Shown: positions 1-9,866, numbered from the stretch's first letter. The stretch: DNA of 64,000 nucleotides from Neostapfia colusana (GCA_030760725.1 JASWHV010000002.1:63481900-63545899), one strand, 5' to 3'. Made by a program: numbers and translations. Notes: a model not told the origin generated them from the sequence alone.

Positions 1-272
1 AAATCTAGTTTTCAGAAAGTCATAGTTTGTCTCATGAAAATCCCTAGAACACCCTAAGGGTTCCAATTAAGGTCAAGGACATAATTATTTGTGGAGGGCT
101 CAAATGAGCTTTGCTGCAACTAAAACTTGACCAAGTCTTTGTTTAGGTTGTAACCAAGCCACAGTAAAAGTTTCACAGTCATTAGGTCTGTCTAGTAAGG
201 GTTATAGACTTCACAACTTCAAAGTTAATACAAAGGCATTTAATTAATACATACATTGTTCTTATCATGTAG

Positions 273-1532
273 TCGCTAAGGTCGAGGAGGAACCCGAAGT
301 CCTAGACTTCGTTACTCCGGAGGAACAGCTAGCCTACGACCAAGAGCAGCAAGGCAAGCCCCGGTTTGCATTAACCTTTTTACAAATTTTTATTGTTTTG
401 AGCACATACTTGTTTCCTTTGTTCTGTGCATTAGAGTCTTGTTTGGAAATCCAACTGCATAGCCAAGAAAACCACGGGTTGGGTTTAGGATTGAAAACCC
501 CGTTAGCCACTGCATTGCTAGGATAGAGTAGGATTCGGTACAAGTCGAGTAGTTGGAACTACTCGCGAGAATAGGCTAGAGGCACATTGCTCGGGTAGAG
601 ATAGCACATGAAACACATGGCAAGAAAATGAGACCGAGCGGAGAGTAAGGGCAGCAGGACTTTGGGGCCTGTGTGCTGTAGCTCCGCTTGTGTCGATTGA
701 GGACCGAGCCGTGTGCGGGCCTGTTGAACAAGCTAGAACAGTACCGAAGACCTACCGGCTATATGGGAACCGGGAAACTGATGTAACTCGGGTAGCTGGG
801 TGTTGAGGCATTGCCCGTCGTTCAGAGGGTAGGTTGAGAGCTCGAGGTGTAAATCAGCTGGCGGCACAGAGATGCGCGTGCAGGGACCTCTTGCTCGGGA
901 CGATGGGACCGGTTCAATATTTGGCTAACGGGTGAAAGGTAGTCGCGTACGGCGTCCGTGATGGTTGTTGTAGGCAACATCGAGTACGGGCGTACGTGAC
1001 GGGTTATTCGGGTAACCCTGCAGGTGTAAATCGATTATAATCGCCGTCCCTCGCGGTCAGTGAGTACCACTTGTTCACTGTACCGTGACGTAGAAAGAAC
1101 AGGCTAGTTACATGTTAAAATGTTGCTGATTGAAAGTTGGATATTGATTGTTAATGATATGTTGTAGCTTAGTGCTAACTAAAGTTCTTTTCAACTTTGG
1201 GCAAAGTACATGAGAGAAATGCGTTTCTTGTTTGATTGCGGCTCTCTCATGTGCCTTAGCATAAAGTTCTCCACAACCTGCTGCTAAAACTTGAAAGTAA
1301 GGTTCTACTAATTAGGCGAGTCCTTGCAAATGATTTTTACCTCATGCAACCCATTACCCTCATGTAGAAGTTCCATGTTTAGGTGAGACGGGTCAGACTT
1401 GCTGAGCCTTCGTGCTCACTGCTTGTGTTTGAAGCTTTTGCAGGGTTCTATGAGGAAGGGACTCCCGAAGAGGAGACGGAACCCCAGGAGGGGAACCCCG
1501 TCGAATGGGAGTCGTGCCCGCCGCAGAGTTAG
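273..1532 (+). other. Split LTR ORF, exons 2 and 3 (A1 5' LTR)
   Basis: Predicted exon 2 is 273-353, after acceptor ATGTAG and before GC donor AAG|GCAAGC. It reads in phase 1 as an acidic, Gln-rich peptide (motifs VEEEPEVLDF and DQEQQ). Predicted exon 3 is 1444-1532, after acceptor TTTTGCAG; it continues the same phase (FYEEGTPEEETEPQEG) and ends at TAG 1530-1532. Phase and splice-site pattern match families B and E. Exon 1 was not identified. Function is unknown, and splicing is predicted by eye only. An alternative is an untranslated spliced leader. Confidence 0.5.
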
Positions 1533-1636
1533 TATGCGTGTGTGCTAGCAAGGACACGTTCGAGGGCTGAACGTGCACTTGATGCTTAGTCTACGCCCGC
1601 GAGTGTGGACTAAACTTATTTTGATGTAAACATGTT

Positions 1637-1659
1637 AATAAACTTGTTTATGTAATAAA
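1637..1659 (+). terminator. Polyadenylation motifs in A1 5' LTR
   Basis: Two AATAAA hexamers (1637-1642 and 1654-1659; the second as TGTAATAAA) lie 105-127 bases after the stop of the split LTR ORF. TGTAATAAA recurs at the equivalent place in B and E LTRs. They probably mark the end of R; in the 5' copy the element transcript must read through them. Confidence 0.5.
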
Positions 1660-1766
1660 GCTTCCGCTTCCGCTTTGTACCTTTGACGTGTGTTATACGG
1701 TGCTGTGCAACGCAACACCCCTCAGCGTGATCCTGGCTCGACAGGACCAGTGGGGTCGTGTCAGCG

Positions 1767-1778
1767 TGGTATCAGAGC
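1767..1778 (+). other. Primer binding site, A1
   Basis: TGGTATCAGAGC starts three bases after the LTR end. It is complementary to the 3' end of plant initiator-Met tRNA, the usual primer for reverse transcription in this clade. Confidence 0.95.
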
Positions 1779-3261
1779 TCGCTTGAGGTTTAACACAGTA
1801 CAAAGGTCTTCTTTTTCAAAAATCCAGTGAGGAACGAGTTAGTAGCCCGTATAAGGATGTTATTAGTATATAGAAAGTGGCTTATTAACTTATTTGTTAT
1901 GTCGGAAAATCGTGCATCTCGGGACGTTCATGTCTTGGGGGGTGCACGTAAGCGCTGTCCACCAGTGCGCACAAGCTGAAGGGTGGAGCCCCACGGGTGG
2001 CAGGTAACCCGACCCGCTTTGATATCCTCTACGACTCTTCATGTCGTTTGGGGTATTCGAGCAACGTCTGTCCCTGGCGTGCGTGGTGCAACATGGGAGA
2101 CCCCGTCACGTGGTCTGAAACGTGAACACGTAACTCAGGGCGTGTTTGGCTTGAGAACATCCGGGCGAGTGATGACGGCCGGATGTACCAACTGTATGGA
2201 TTCCGGGCTCGGTGTGCAGCCGAGTCTGATGATTGGTTGAATTTCTGCAGGTAGCCTTACCACGAAACGGTAGACGTGTAGCATCCGTGTGCGAGTGACG
2301 AGTAGTGCCACTAAACTAACGAAGCCGGCTAAGTCCGGTATAGGTTTTTCTTTGTGAGGACGTAGTACCGACATGATCTGGTGACGCATCAACGTCACAC
2401 CCAACTAAATGAACAACTTCATTTAAAAATTTGAAGGTTTTGATCCAAAGTAGTAAAACTTGATGTAACTCCTTCCCTTGAACAGGATATTCAAAGCTAA
2501 CAAGTTTTCAACTTATAGGATGTTAAGGACAGAGCACTCTGTTTTCAGCTAAATCAAGGCTGAAGTAATCAGAGGTTAGAGGTTGAGTTCTTTCGAGGTT
2601 GGGGTCGTATGATACATTTCTGGAAAGCTTTGGAGGAGCTTTACAACTTTTCTGTTGAGTTCCAGAGGTGTTTCGTCCCTTAACCACTCGAAAAATGCAG
2701 TAGAGTTGAAACTGTCCAGAAAACAGGACAGAGCAAAGACTCTCTGTAAACTCTCTGTAAATTAAGCATAACTTCCTGCTTAAAAATCCAAAAATAGGAA
2801 ATGAGGTAGTTCTGGAAAGATTATGAGATGGGTTACAACTTTGTAACAGAAAGTTTTGTCAGATTAGGAACAGAATTAACTGGGATTCTTGGATCAAATC
2901 AGTACCTAAGGCAGGGAGGTGCTGTCCAATTGTTTCCAGAAATTCTGTTAACTTTGACATCTCATAACTTTTGAACCAGAGCAGATCTTAGGCCAACCAA
3001 ATACTTTCTGGAAAGCTATTGAAGTTAACTGTAACTTTGATGTTGAGCTCCAGGACTGGTTTTGCTTTTAACCTGGCCTAAATCAGATTGATATGGAAAC
3101 TGGTCAGGGCTGTCATGGGAACAGCAGATCAGCAGTCAAATTTGTTTAAAAATTTGAACTATGTTTCCAAGTGTTAAGGGTTCAATGACATATCTTATGT
3201 TATAACTCAATGGTTTACTGTTTAAATAAATATTTGACATTTCTCAAATATATTTTTACAG
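1779..3261 (+). other. A1 untranslated leader with degenerate repeats
   Basis: No credible protein is seen here. The first part (about 1890-2190) matches, in reverse complement, the F1 leader (about 32770-33010), so A and F share an ancestral leader. From about 2580 to 3060 a degenerate unit recurs, anchored by TTCTGGAAAG at 2618, 2810 and 3006 and followed by a TACAACTTT-like stretch: three units about 192-196 bases apart. The leader ends in a pyrimidine/T-rich run and TTTTTACAG directly before the ORF1 ATG, which looks like a 3' splice acceptor. Confidence 0.7.
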
Positions 3262-4206
3262 ATGGCAGCAGATAAACGGTTGGAGAACGGGTGGGTAGTT
3301 TCCCACTGCTCTGACCGTAGCGGCTACCCGGGAGCATTGTGCCTAATGCTCCAATATTTCGGGTACAACCAGATGCCGCAATACTTCGCCAAGGAAGAAG
3401 GCGAAGAGGGGAACAAGACGTGGACGATCCATGTCGAGGTTCCTGCAGGGCCTACGCCACCCGGTTGGGTGCCATTCACCGTCACGGTGAGAGGAAGACA
3501 ACCGGAAGGGATGTGGCAAGTGGCAGCCCGTGACACTATGTCACGTTTCTGCCAACTACACGTGCAGGCTATGGAGGGCACTCCATATGCACTCGTTCCG
3601 GTGGAGGGACGAGCTCAGCATGTGTGGGAAGAGAGGTACCTAGAGGCAACAAACCCGAGTTGCCCAAGGTACAACCCCGCGGAGGCAAATCTCAGCCTCC
3701 AAATGAGGGCGGGAAACGCTGTGATGGACAGCCAAGCTGTTCATACGGAGCATCTCGCCACCAAGCTCAAGGAGAGCACAAGCCGTGGAGATCATTTTGA
3801 GAGTGCTCACAGTGCACTCCGCAATGTGCTCCTTCCGACGATCAAGCGACTGAATGAACAACACAATCAGTTGCGTCGTCTGAAGAAGGCAAAGAAGAAG
3901 AGCCGTGTTGACATTGCGGCGTTGCAAGAGCTGGTGCAGACCCTAACCCAGCAGAATGAGGACCTTGCTCAAGAACGGGAAGACGCTATTGAGGAAGGAC
4001 AAGGCTGGGAAGAGGACTACAACCAAGCTATGGACGAGGTGCATGCATTGCAGGACCTCGTGCCCCCGGTATTGGGCGTACCGGTAGTCTTGGGTCTTCC
4101 AGCCATGGGAGAACCTGGAATGGGAGAAGAGGTGGTAGACCCCGAGCCACCAGCAGAGGTACCGGAGGAGGACGACCCACAGGAGGTCGAGTTCTACTCC
4201 GAGTAG
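3262..4206 (+). CDS. Accessory ORF upstream of gag (ORF1), intact, 314 codons
   Basis: Function is unknown. The ATG follows a TTTTTACAG acceptor-like sequence immediately, which supports this start. Residues about 24-115 hold a globular region with short motifs shared with the B1 (16902-17681) and E1 (40956-41891) ORFs: a Tyr/Pro patch (YNQMPQYF), a Trp, then AARDTMSRFCQLH and a Thr-Pro-Tyr ending. Residues about 185-267 are rich in Lys, Glu, Gln and Leu and should form a coiled coil (RRLKKAKKKS, LQELVQTLTQQNEDL). The C terminus is acidic and Pro-rich (EPPAEVPEEDDPQEVE). No zinc finger, protease or transmembrane segment is visible. The ORF lies between primer site and gag, 272 bases before the gag ATG, in another frame. 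Multimer formation or Gag/RNA binding is a guess from the coiled coil. Confidence 0.8.
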   Translation: MAADKRLENGWVVSHCSDRSGYPGALCLMLQYFGYNQMPQYFAKEEGEEGNKTWTIHVEVPAGPTPPGWVPFTVTVRGRQPEGMWQVAARDTMSRFCQLHVQAMEGTPYALVPVEGRAQHVWEERYLEATNPSCPRYNPAEANLSLQMRAGNAVMDSQAVHTEHLATKLKESTSRGDHFESAHSALRNVLLPTIKRLNEQHNQLRRLKKAKKKSRVDIAALQELVQTLTQQNEDLAQEREDAIEEGQGWEEDYNQAMDEVHALQDLVPPVLGVPVVLGLPAMGEPGMGEEVVDPEPPAEVPEEDDPQEVEFYSE

Positions 4207-4478
4207 GGGGTTACGGTTGCCAAGTAGGGCAGCTAGGGTAGCGTAACCCAACTTTTGTAATCGGTGACATGTCGTGTAGACAGTAGCGTATGTATAGGTA
4301 GTGACGGCATGAGCACGACTTCTCGGAGGTCCGAGAATAATGTATCTTGTATAAAGTTTATGCTTTATCAATATATGTGAATGTTGTGCAAGTTAGTCAT
4401 GCGTCGCTTCAATACTTACTGCTGTTTATGGAATTTTGAGTAAGACATGTGCTAATTGCTGCTGTGTTGAAATTCAGA

Positions 4479-7400
4479 ATGACGCGTACTCGTGCCAACC
4501 CTGATGTTGGAGGTACTAGCCAAGGGGGAGAGACCTCCCAACCGCCTCCCGAGGACTCCTCGGGACAGCAGCAGCAACAGCAACAGCAAACACCGCCACC
4601 GCCACTGCCAACGGTTACATTGGCCGACATTGTCGCGGCAATGGCGGGTTCACATCAGCAGCATACAGAGCTGCTGCAAACGTTAATTGCGAATACGTCT
4701 CGCCCAGAGAGACGTCAAGATCGCGAGGAGCGCCAACAGAGCTCCTACTCCGACTTCCTGGCGACTCATCCCCCTGTATTCTCAAGGGCGGATGAACCAC
4801 TTGACGCGGACAACTGGCTCCGCGCCATAGAGATGAAGTTCGGGCTGCTCCAAATCAGCGAGCAGCGCAAGACTCAGTTCGCGGTCCAGCAGCTCCAAGG
4901 ATCCGCGAGCGCGTGGTGGGCCAACTTTTGTGCTTCACAACCCACCGACCGAGTGATGACCTGGGCGGAGTTTCGGACGGCCTTCCGGGCCTATCATATA
5001 CCGCCCGGTTTGATGAAGAGGAAGACGCAGGAATTCCTACACCTGCAACAAGGGAGCCGGAACGCGCTGGAGTACTCCAGAGCGTTCAACGATCTCGCAC
5101 TCTACGCGTCGTATCACGCAGATACGGACGAGAAGCGGCGGGACCACTTTTACCAGGGGCTTAACCCGCTCCTGAAGGACAAGCTGGCGATGTTCAATCG
5201 CGGCAGCCTCAACGACATAATTGATGCTGCGATTGTTCAGGAAGACTCCGGCAAGGAGTTGGCGGCGGCAGAGCGAAAGCGAAGCGCGCCGCAGAGCAGC
5301 GGAGAAGGAGGCGGTCCTTCTCAGAAGTTTCGGATGGTGAATCGCCCACCATCAGGTCCGCGCTGGCAGCCACCACAGCGGTCGATGCCGTTCCGCGGTC
5401 GGCCGTATTCTTCACCGGCATTCCGGCCGGCACTGCCAGCACCACCGCAACAACAGCAGCAGCAGCGGGCGATGCCGCGTGCGTTTGCACCTCCGCAACG
5501 CATGCCGGGCTTTCGTCCCCCGAGTACTCCACCAGCAGCGGCCACATGTTACAAGTGTGGTCGTCCAGGACACTTCGCGAGCAGTTGCCCGGAGAGGCAA
5601 GGCGGCGGAGTGGTACCACAGTTTCCGGGGAGGAATCAACCCCGGAACCCTACTAATGCGCGGCGGGCAAACCCTAGGCCCGGCACTGTCCACCAGCTTG
5701 CCATTGAGGACGTGCCGGAGGGCGAGCCAATCCTTGCGGGTATGTTCCAACTCCACCAGCATCCCGCTATAGTACTATTTGATTCAGGCGCCACGCATAA
5801 TTTTATTAGCCAAGCTTTCATTGCTAAACACAGCTTGCCAATACTACCCACCGATAGTCCATATTTAATTTGTTCACCGGGTGGGAAGATTTCAGCAAGC
5901 GTAATGGTCTCCAAAGCACCATTATGCTTAGCGGGTAGAGTGTACCCCACGTCTCTCATTATCTTAGAGGGACAGAAGGTCGATGTCATCCTAGGGATGT
6001 CGTGGTTAACCCGCCACGGCGCTGTTTTAGACACCGTCCTCCGAGTCGTGCACTTAAACTCAGAAGTGCACGGTTCTCACTCATTATTTCTGGACAGTCC
6101 AGAAATAAAACTTCCAAGTGTCTATCAAGCCACAACCATCAGATTGGAAGACATTCCAGTGGTCCGAGAGTTCCCTGATGTATTCCCGGATGATTTGCCG
6201 GGGATGCCACCCGATAGAGAGGTGGAGTTCAAGATTGAACTTGCACCGGGAACCATGCCAATATCCCAAAGGCCGTACAAGATGGCGCCCAAGGAGTTGG
6301 CAGAACTGAAGATTCAGCTCACGGACCTTCTGGAGAAGGGTTTTATTAGGCCGAGCTCCTCGCCATGGGGTTGTTCGGCATTATTTGTCAAAAAGAAGGA
6401 TGAAACGTTGCGGCTTTGCGTGGACTACCGTCCATTAAATGCCGTAACCATCAAGAACAAGTACCCGTTACCACGGATCGACATGTTGTTTGATCAGTTG
6501 GTCGAAGCAAAGGTCTTTTCCAAGATGGATTTAAGATCCGGGTACCATCAGATTAAGATCAGGGCTGAGGACATTCCAAAGACAGCTTTTTCGACAAGGT
6601 ACGGACTTTATGAGTACCTGGTCATGTCCTTTGGCCTCACCAATGCTCCAGCTCACTTCATGTATTTAATGAACTCGGTGTTCATGCCGGAGCTGGACAA
6701 GTTTGTCGTGGTCTTCATCGACGACATCCTGGTATACTCCAAGTCGGAGGAAGATCACAAGAAACATCTGCGTATAGTCTTGCAACGGCTGCGGGATCAC
6801 AAGTTATACGCAAAGTTCAGCAAATGCGAGTTTTGGATATCGCAAGTGCCTTTCCTCGGGCATATCATCTCAGCGGAGGGTATCGCTGTGGACCCGAGCA
6901 AAATCACGCAAGTGCTGAATTGGAAATCCCCGAGAACTGTTCATGAGGTACGGAGTTTCCTCGGACTCGCGGGATATTATCGGAGGTTCATTCCGAACTT
7001 CTCGAAGATTGCCAGGCCAATGACAGAGCTGCTGAAGAAGGCTACCAAATATGTTTGGAGTCCAGCATGTGAAGCAGCATTCAAGGCTTTAGTCAAGCAC
7101 CTGACATCAGCACCGGTTTTGGCGCAGCCAGACACAACAAAACCGTTCGAGGTGTACTGCGATGCATCCGGCATTGGGCTCGGATGTGTGCTGATGCAAG
7201 ACCGAAGAGTGGTCGCGTATGGATCACGACAGCTTAGGAACCATGAGCAAAATTATCCAACTCACGATTTGGAGCTCGCTGCCGTGGTACTTGCACTGAA
7301 AATGTGGAGACACTACCTACTCGGTAACCTCGTACATTTATATACCGACCACAAAAGCCTCAAGTACATCTTCACTCAGAAGGAGCTGAACATGAGGCAA

Positions 7401-9035
7401 CGAAGATGGTTGGAGCTGATAAAGGATTACGAGATAGAGATCCATTATCATCCGGGCAAGGCAAACGTTGTGGCAGACGCGCTAAGCCGCAAGTCACACG
7501 TCAATAATCTGACCATCACACCGTTGGAAGAGAGCGAACCACCACTACATGTGATTCCACATGGAGCTCTCTACAACCTAGCTTTGATCCCCACCATCCG
7601 TGAAGAGATAGCGGCAGCCCAGAAGAATGACAAGGGCATGTCACATTTGCGGAGACGTGTAGACAGTGGGGAGTTGAAATGTTTCCGGAAGGACGGAGAC
7701 GGCGTCTTATGGTTCAAGGACCGGATCGTCGTACCCCGAAACCCGGAGTTAAGGAAGAGAATCTTTGATGAAGCTCACTTATCAAAGTTTTCTATTCACC
7801 CCGGCAGCAACAAGATGTATCAAGAACTCAGAAGCAAGTTTTGGTGGACACGGATGAAGCGAGAGACGGCAAAATACGTGTCCGAGTGTGATACATGTCG
7901 ACGGGTGAAGGCAGACCACATGCGGAAACCGGGACTGCTGCAACCACTGGGCATTCCTGCCTGGAAGTGGGAGGACGTGAGCATGGATTTCGTCGTCGGT
8001 TTACCCACCACCTTACAGAAACATGATTCTGTGTGGGTGATCGTCGATCGGCTCACCAAAGTTGCCCATTTCATCCCGGTCAACACCAACTACAACGCCA
8101 AGAAGTACGCTGAACTGTACATCTCACGGATCCTATGCTTATACGGCGTACCCCGTACCATCGTATCGGACCGGGGCAATTTATTTGTGTCCCGTTTTTG
8201 GGAGCAGCTACACGCTGCCTTGGGGACGAAGCTGATCCGTAGTTCAGCCTACCACCCGCAGACGGATGGGCAAACGGAGCGGGTAAATCAAATCCTAGAA
8301 GACATGCTACGAGCTTGCGCTATCGACCACGGCAAGAATTGGGATGATCACTTGCCATTAGCCGAGTTCTCGTACAACAATGGGTACCAAGCCAGTATCA
8401 AGATGGCGCCCTACGAGGCGCTATACGGCAGGAAATGCCGCACACCACTGAACTGGTGTGAATCTGGCGAGAGGGTTACCTTCGGGATTGATCTTGTCAA
8501 CAACGCGGAAGAAAAGGTTCGATTAATTCAAGCGAACCTAAAAGCCGCTCAATCCCGACAGAAACAGTATGCGGACCGGAGAAGGCGCCCATTACAATTC
8601 GAAGTTGGAGATCACGTATACCTACGAGTGTCTCCAATGAAGGGCGTAAACAGATTTGGGGTGAGAGGAAAGTTAGCACCCCGATTCATCGGTCCATTCC
8701 AGATTACCGAAAGATGTGGATCGGTGGCATACCGGCTAAGATTACCAGAAGCACTTTCCGGTGTGCACGACGTCTTTCACATTTCCCAGCTGAGGAAGTG
8801 TCTCAAGCTATCAACTACCGTTCAGCTGGAAGACATTAAAGAACTGCAACCGGATCTCACCTATCGGAAGGAACCGGTGCAGATTATTGATGAAAAGGCC
8901 CGAACCACACGCAACCGTACGTTGTGGTTCTACAAGATTCTATGGAGTAATTACTCCATGGACGAAGCGACATGGGAGAGCGAAGAATTCCTTCGCACTA
9001 ACTACCCCGACTTTTTCACGTCGCATATTCGGTAA
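4479..9035 (+). CDS. gag-pol: Gag-Pol polyprotein of A1, intact (1518 aa)
   Basis: A single open frame encodes the capsid and the replication and integration enzymes. I chose ATG 4479, just after ATTCAG; the frame is open about 10 codons upstream without an ATG. The N terminus has a poly-Gln/Pro tract near residues 29-43. The retrotransposon Gag domain covers roughly 90-260, and the CCHC knuckle CYKCGRPGHFASSC starts at 357. The protease motif FDSGATHNFI has its catalytic Asp at 435. Reverse transcriptase covers about 590-770, with FIDDILVYS (Asp 748 and 749). RNase H starts near 890 (YCDASG, DLELAAVV, TDHKSLKYI, ADALSRK). Integrase has an HHCC finger at about 1100-1145 and the catalytic triad Asp1170, Asp1231, Glu1267 (D60D35E spacing). 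The tail from about 1455 is chromodomain-like (ILWSNYSMDEATWESEE). No stop or frameshift is seen, so the enzymes could be active. Confidence 0.97.
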   Translation: MTRTRANPDVGGTSQGGETSQPPPEDSSGQQQQQQQQTPPPPLPTVTLADIVAAMAGSHQQHTELLQTLIANTSRPERRQDREERQQSSYSDFLATHPPVFSRADEPLDADNWLRAIEMKFGLLQISEQRKTQFAVQQLQGSASAWWANFCASQPTDRVMTWAEFRTAFRAYHIPPGLMKRKTQEFLHLQQGSRNALEYSRAFNDLALYASYHADTDEKRRDHFYQGLNPLLKDKLAMFNRGSLNDIIDAAIVQEDSGKELAAAERKRSAPQSSGEGGGPSQKFRMVNRPPSGPRWQPPQRSMPFRGRPYSSPAFRPALPAPPQQQQQQRAMPRAFAPPQRMPGFRPPSTPPAAATCYKCGRPGHFASSCPERQGGGVVPQFPGRNQPRNPTNARRANPRPGTVHQLAIEDVPEGEPILAGMFQLHQHPAIVLFDSGATHNFISQAFIAKHSLPILPTDSPYLICSPGGKISASVMVSKAPLCLAGRVYPTSLIILEGQKVDVILGMSWLTRHGAVLDTVLRVVHLNSEVHGSHSLFLDSPEIKLPSVYQATTIRLEDIPVVREFPDVFPDDLPGMPPDREVEFKIELAPGTMPISQRPYKMAPKELAELKIQLTDLLEKGFIRPSSSPWGCSALFVKKKDETLRLCVDYRPLNAVTIKNKYPLPRIDMLFDQLVEAKVFSKMDLRSGYHQIKIRAEDIPKTAFSTRYGLYEYLVMSFGLTNAPAHFMYLMNSVFMPELDKFVVVFIDDILVYSKSEEDHKKHLRIVLQRLRDHKLYAKFSKCEFWISQVPFLGHIISAEGIAVDPSKITQVLNWKSPRTVHEVRSFLGLAGYYRRFIPNFSKIARPMTELLKKATKYVWSPACEAAFKALVKHLTSAPVLAQPDTTKPFEVYCDASGIGLGCVLMQDRRVVAYGSRQLRNHEQNYPTHDLELAAVVLALKMWRHYLLGNLVHLYTDHKSLKYIFTQKELNMRQRRWLELIKDYEIEIHYHPGKANVVADALSRKSHVNNLTITPLEESEPPLHVIPHGALYNLALIPTIREEIAAAQKNDKGMSHLRRRVDSGELKCFRKDGDGVLWFKDRIVVPRNPELRKRIFDEAHLSKFSIHPGSNKMYQELRSKFWWTRMKRETAKYVSECDTCRRVKADHMRKPGLLQPLGIPAWKWEDVSMDFVVGLPTTLQKHDSVWVIVDRLTKVAHFIPVNTNYNAKKYAELYISRILCLYGVPRTIVSDRGNLFVSRFWEQLHAALGTKLIRSSAYHPQTDGQTERVNQILEDMLRACAIDHGKNWDDHLPLAEFSYNNGYQASIKMAPYEALYGRKCRTPLNWCESGERVTFGIDLVNNAEEKVRLIQANLKAAQSRQKQYADRRRRPLQFEVGDHVYLRVSPMKGVNRFGVRGKLAPRFIGPFQITERCGSVAYRLRLPEALSGVHDVFHISQLRKCLKLSTTVQLEDIKELQPDLTYRKEPVQIIDEKARTTRNRTLWFYKILWSNYSMDEATWESEEFLRTNYPDFFTSHIR

Positions 9036-9068
9036 TTTTCCACTGTCCTCTCTCTCATTTCACCTTAT

Positions 9069-9103
9069 AATCTCGGGACGAGATTCTTTTAAGGGGGGAG
9101 GAA
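9069..9103 (+). other. Hairpin and polypurine tract of A1
   Basis: AAGGGGGGAGGAA (9091-9103) ends one base before the 3' LTR and is the expected plus-strand primer. Just upstream, 9069-9085 forms a perfect 7-bp stem with a 3-base loop (AATCTCG/CGAGATT). A similar CTCG...GAGATT element precedes the tract in F1 and, more weakly, in B2 and E1. Confidence 0.85.
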
Positions 9104-9859
9104 TGTAAGGGCCTCAGTTTTTGACACTCATTTGCAGTGTTCATCACCACACCACACACCTCATTTGAGGAAGAATGATGAACACAAATAAAGAGCAAGT
9201 AACAATTATCAACATGCTCATTAGGGAACAAACTCACACATTGCAAAAGTGGTACTTCCCACATGTGATATAGATGGGCTGGACATATGAAGACTCCTAC
9301 ACTTTGCTAAGGATGTCCATGCCAAGTTCCACCCAAATTCAAAACCTTTTTGAGGTCATTTTGGGTATAGTTAGGAAAAGGGCAGTTTGAAACCATATTC
9401 AAATTCAAACTGTTTTCACCCACTGAATGTAAAAGTGGAAGGCATATTTTTGCTCAGCACATTTTTGTGAGCTCACACACCAATTTTCACTCCATTTGGA
9501 GTTGATCTTGACATGAGCTAAGGGGGAGAAATTCAAACTTTATTTGAATTTCAAACTGCACTTGTGCTGAAATTCATTCAAACCAAACCTCATTTGAACT
9601 TTGATCAATTCAAATGGCTCTTGGGTGAATAATTTGAATTGCCAAGGGTAGAATAGGGTTCACTGTTTACCACAGCTGTTAGGAATAAATTTCAGAGGTT
9701 AAAAGAGAAGTGGGACCCACATGTCAGCCTCAGCCTCAAAGCAAACCGACTGAACCACAGTTCAGTCGGTTCCCGGCAGCTGTGCGCGCGCGCCACCGAA
9801 GGGGGCAGCCGGCGCCAGCTCCTGCTGCGTGCCCCAAGCCGGAGACCAGCCGGCCGGGC

Positions 9860-9866
9860 TATTTAT
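9860..9866 (+). promoter_or_regulatory. TATA-like box of A1 LTR promoter
   Basis: TATTTAT lies in G+C-rich surroundings, with a pyrimidine-rich candidate start (GCTTCAGTCACC) about 20-30 bases later. B and E LTRs have TATAAAAA or TATAAATA at the comparable site. The same box recurs in A2 at 53535-53541 and 63399-63405. Confidence 0.55.

Larger units (their letters stand above)
1..1763 (+). repeat. A1 5' LTR, 3' part only
   Basis: The sequence matches 11385-13147 of the A1 3' LTR and 55060-56823 of the A2 5' LTR. It ends ...GGGGTCGTGTCA, followed after GCG by the primer site. The visible part holds the two downstream exons of the split ORF and the polyadenylation motifs, but not the TATA box. 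Confidence 0.95.

Noticed and set aside
1767..1778. tRNA gene fragment
   Set aside because: Only the 12-base primer complement is present, directly at an LTR end; it is a primer binding site.
4449..4478. Upstream extension of gag-pol to 4449
   Set aside because: It would need a GTG start; the ATG at 4479 directly after ATTCAG is the better choice.
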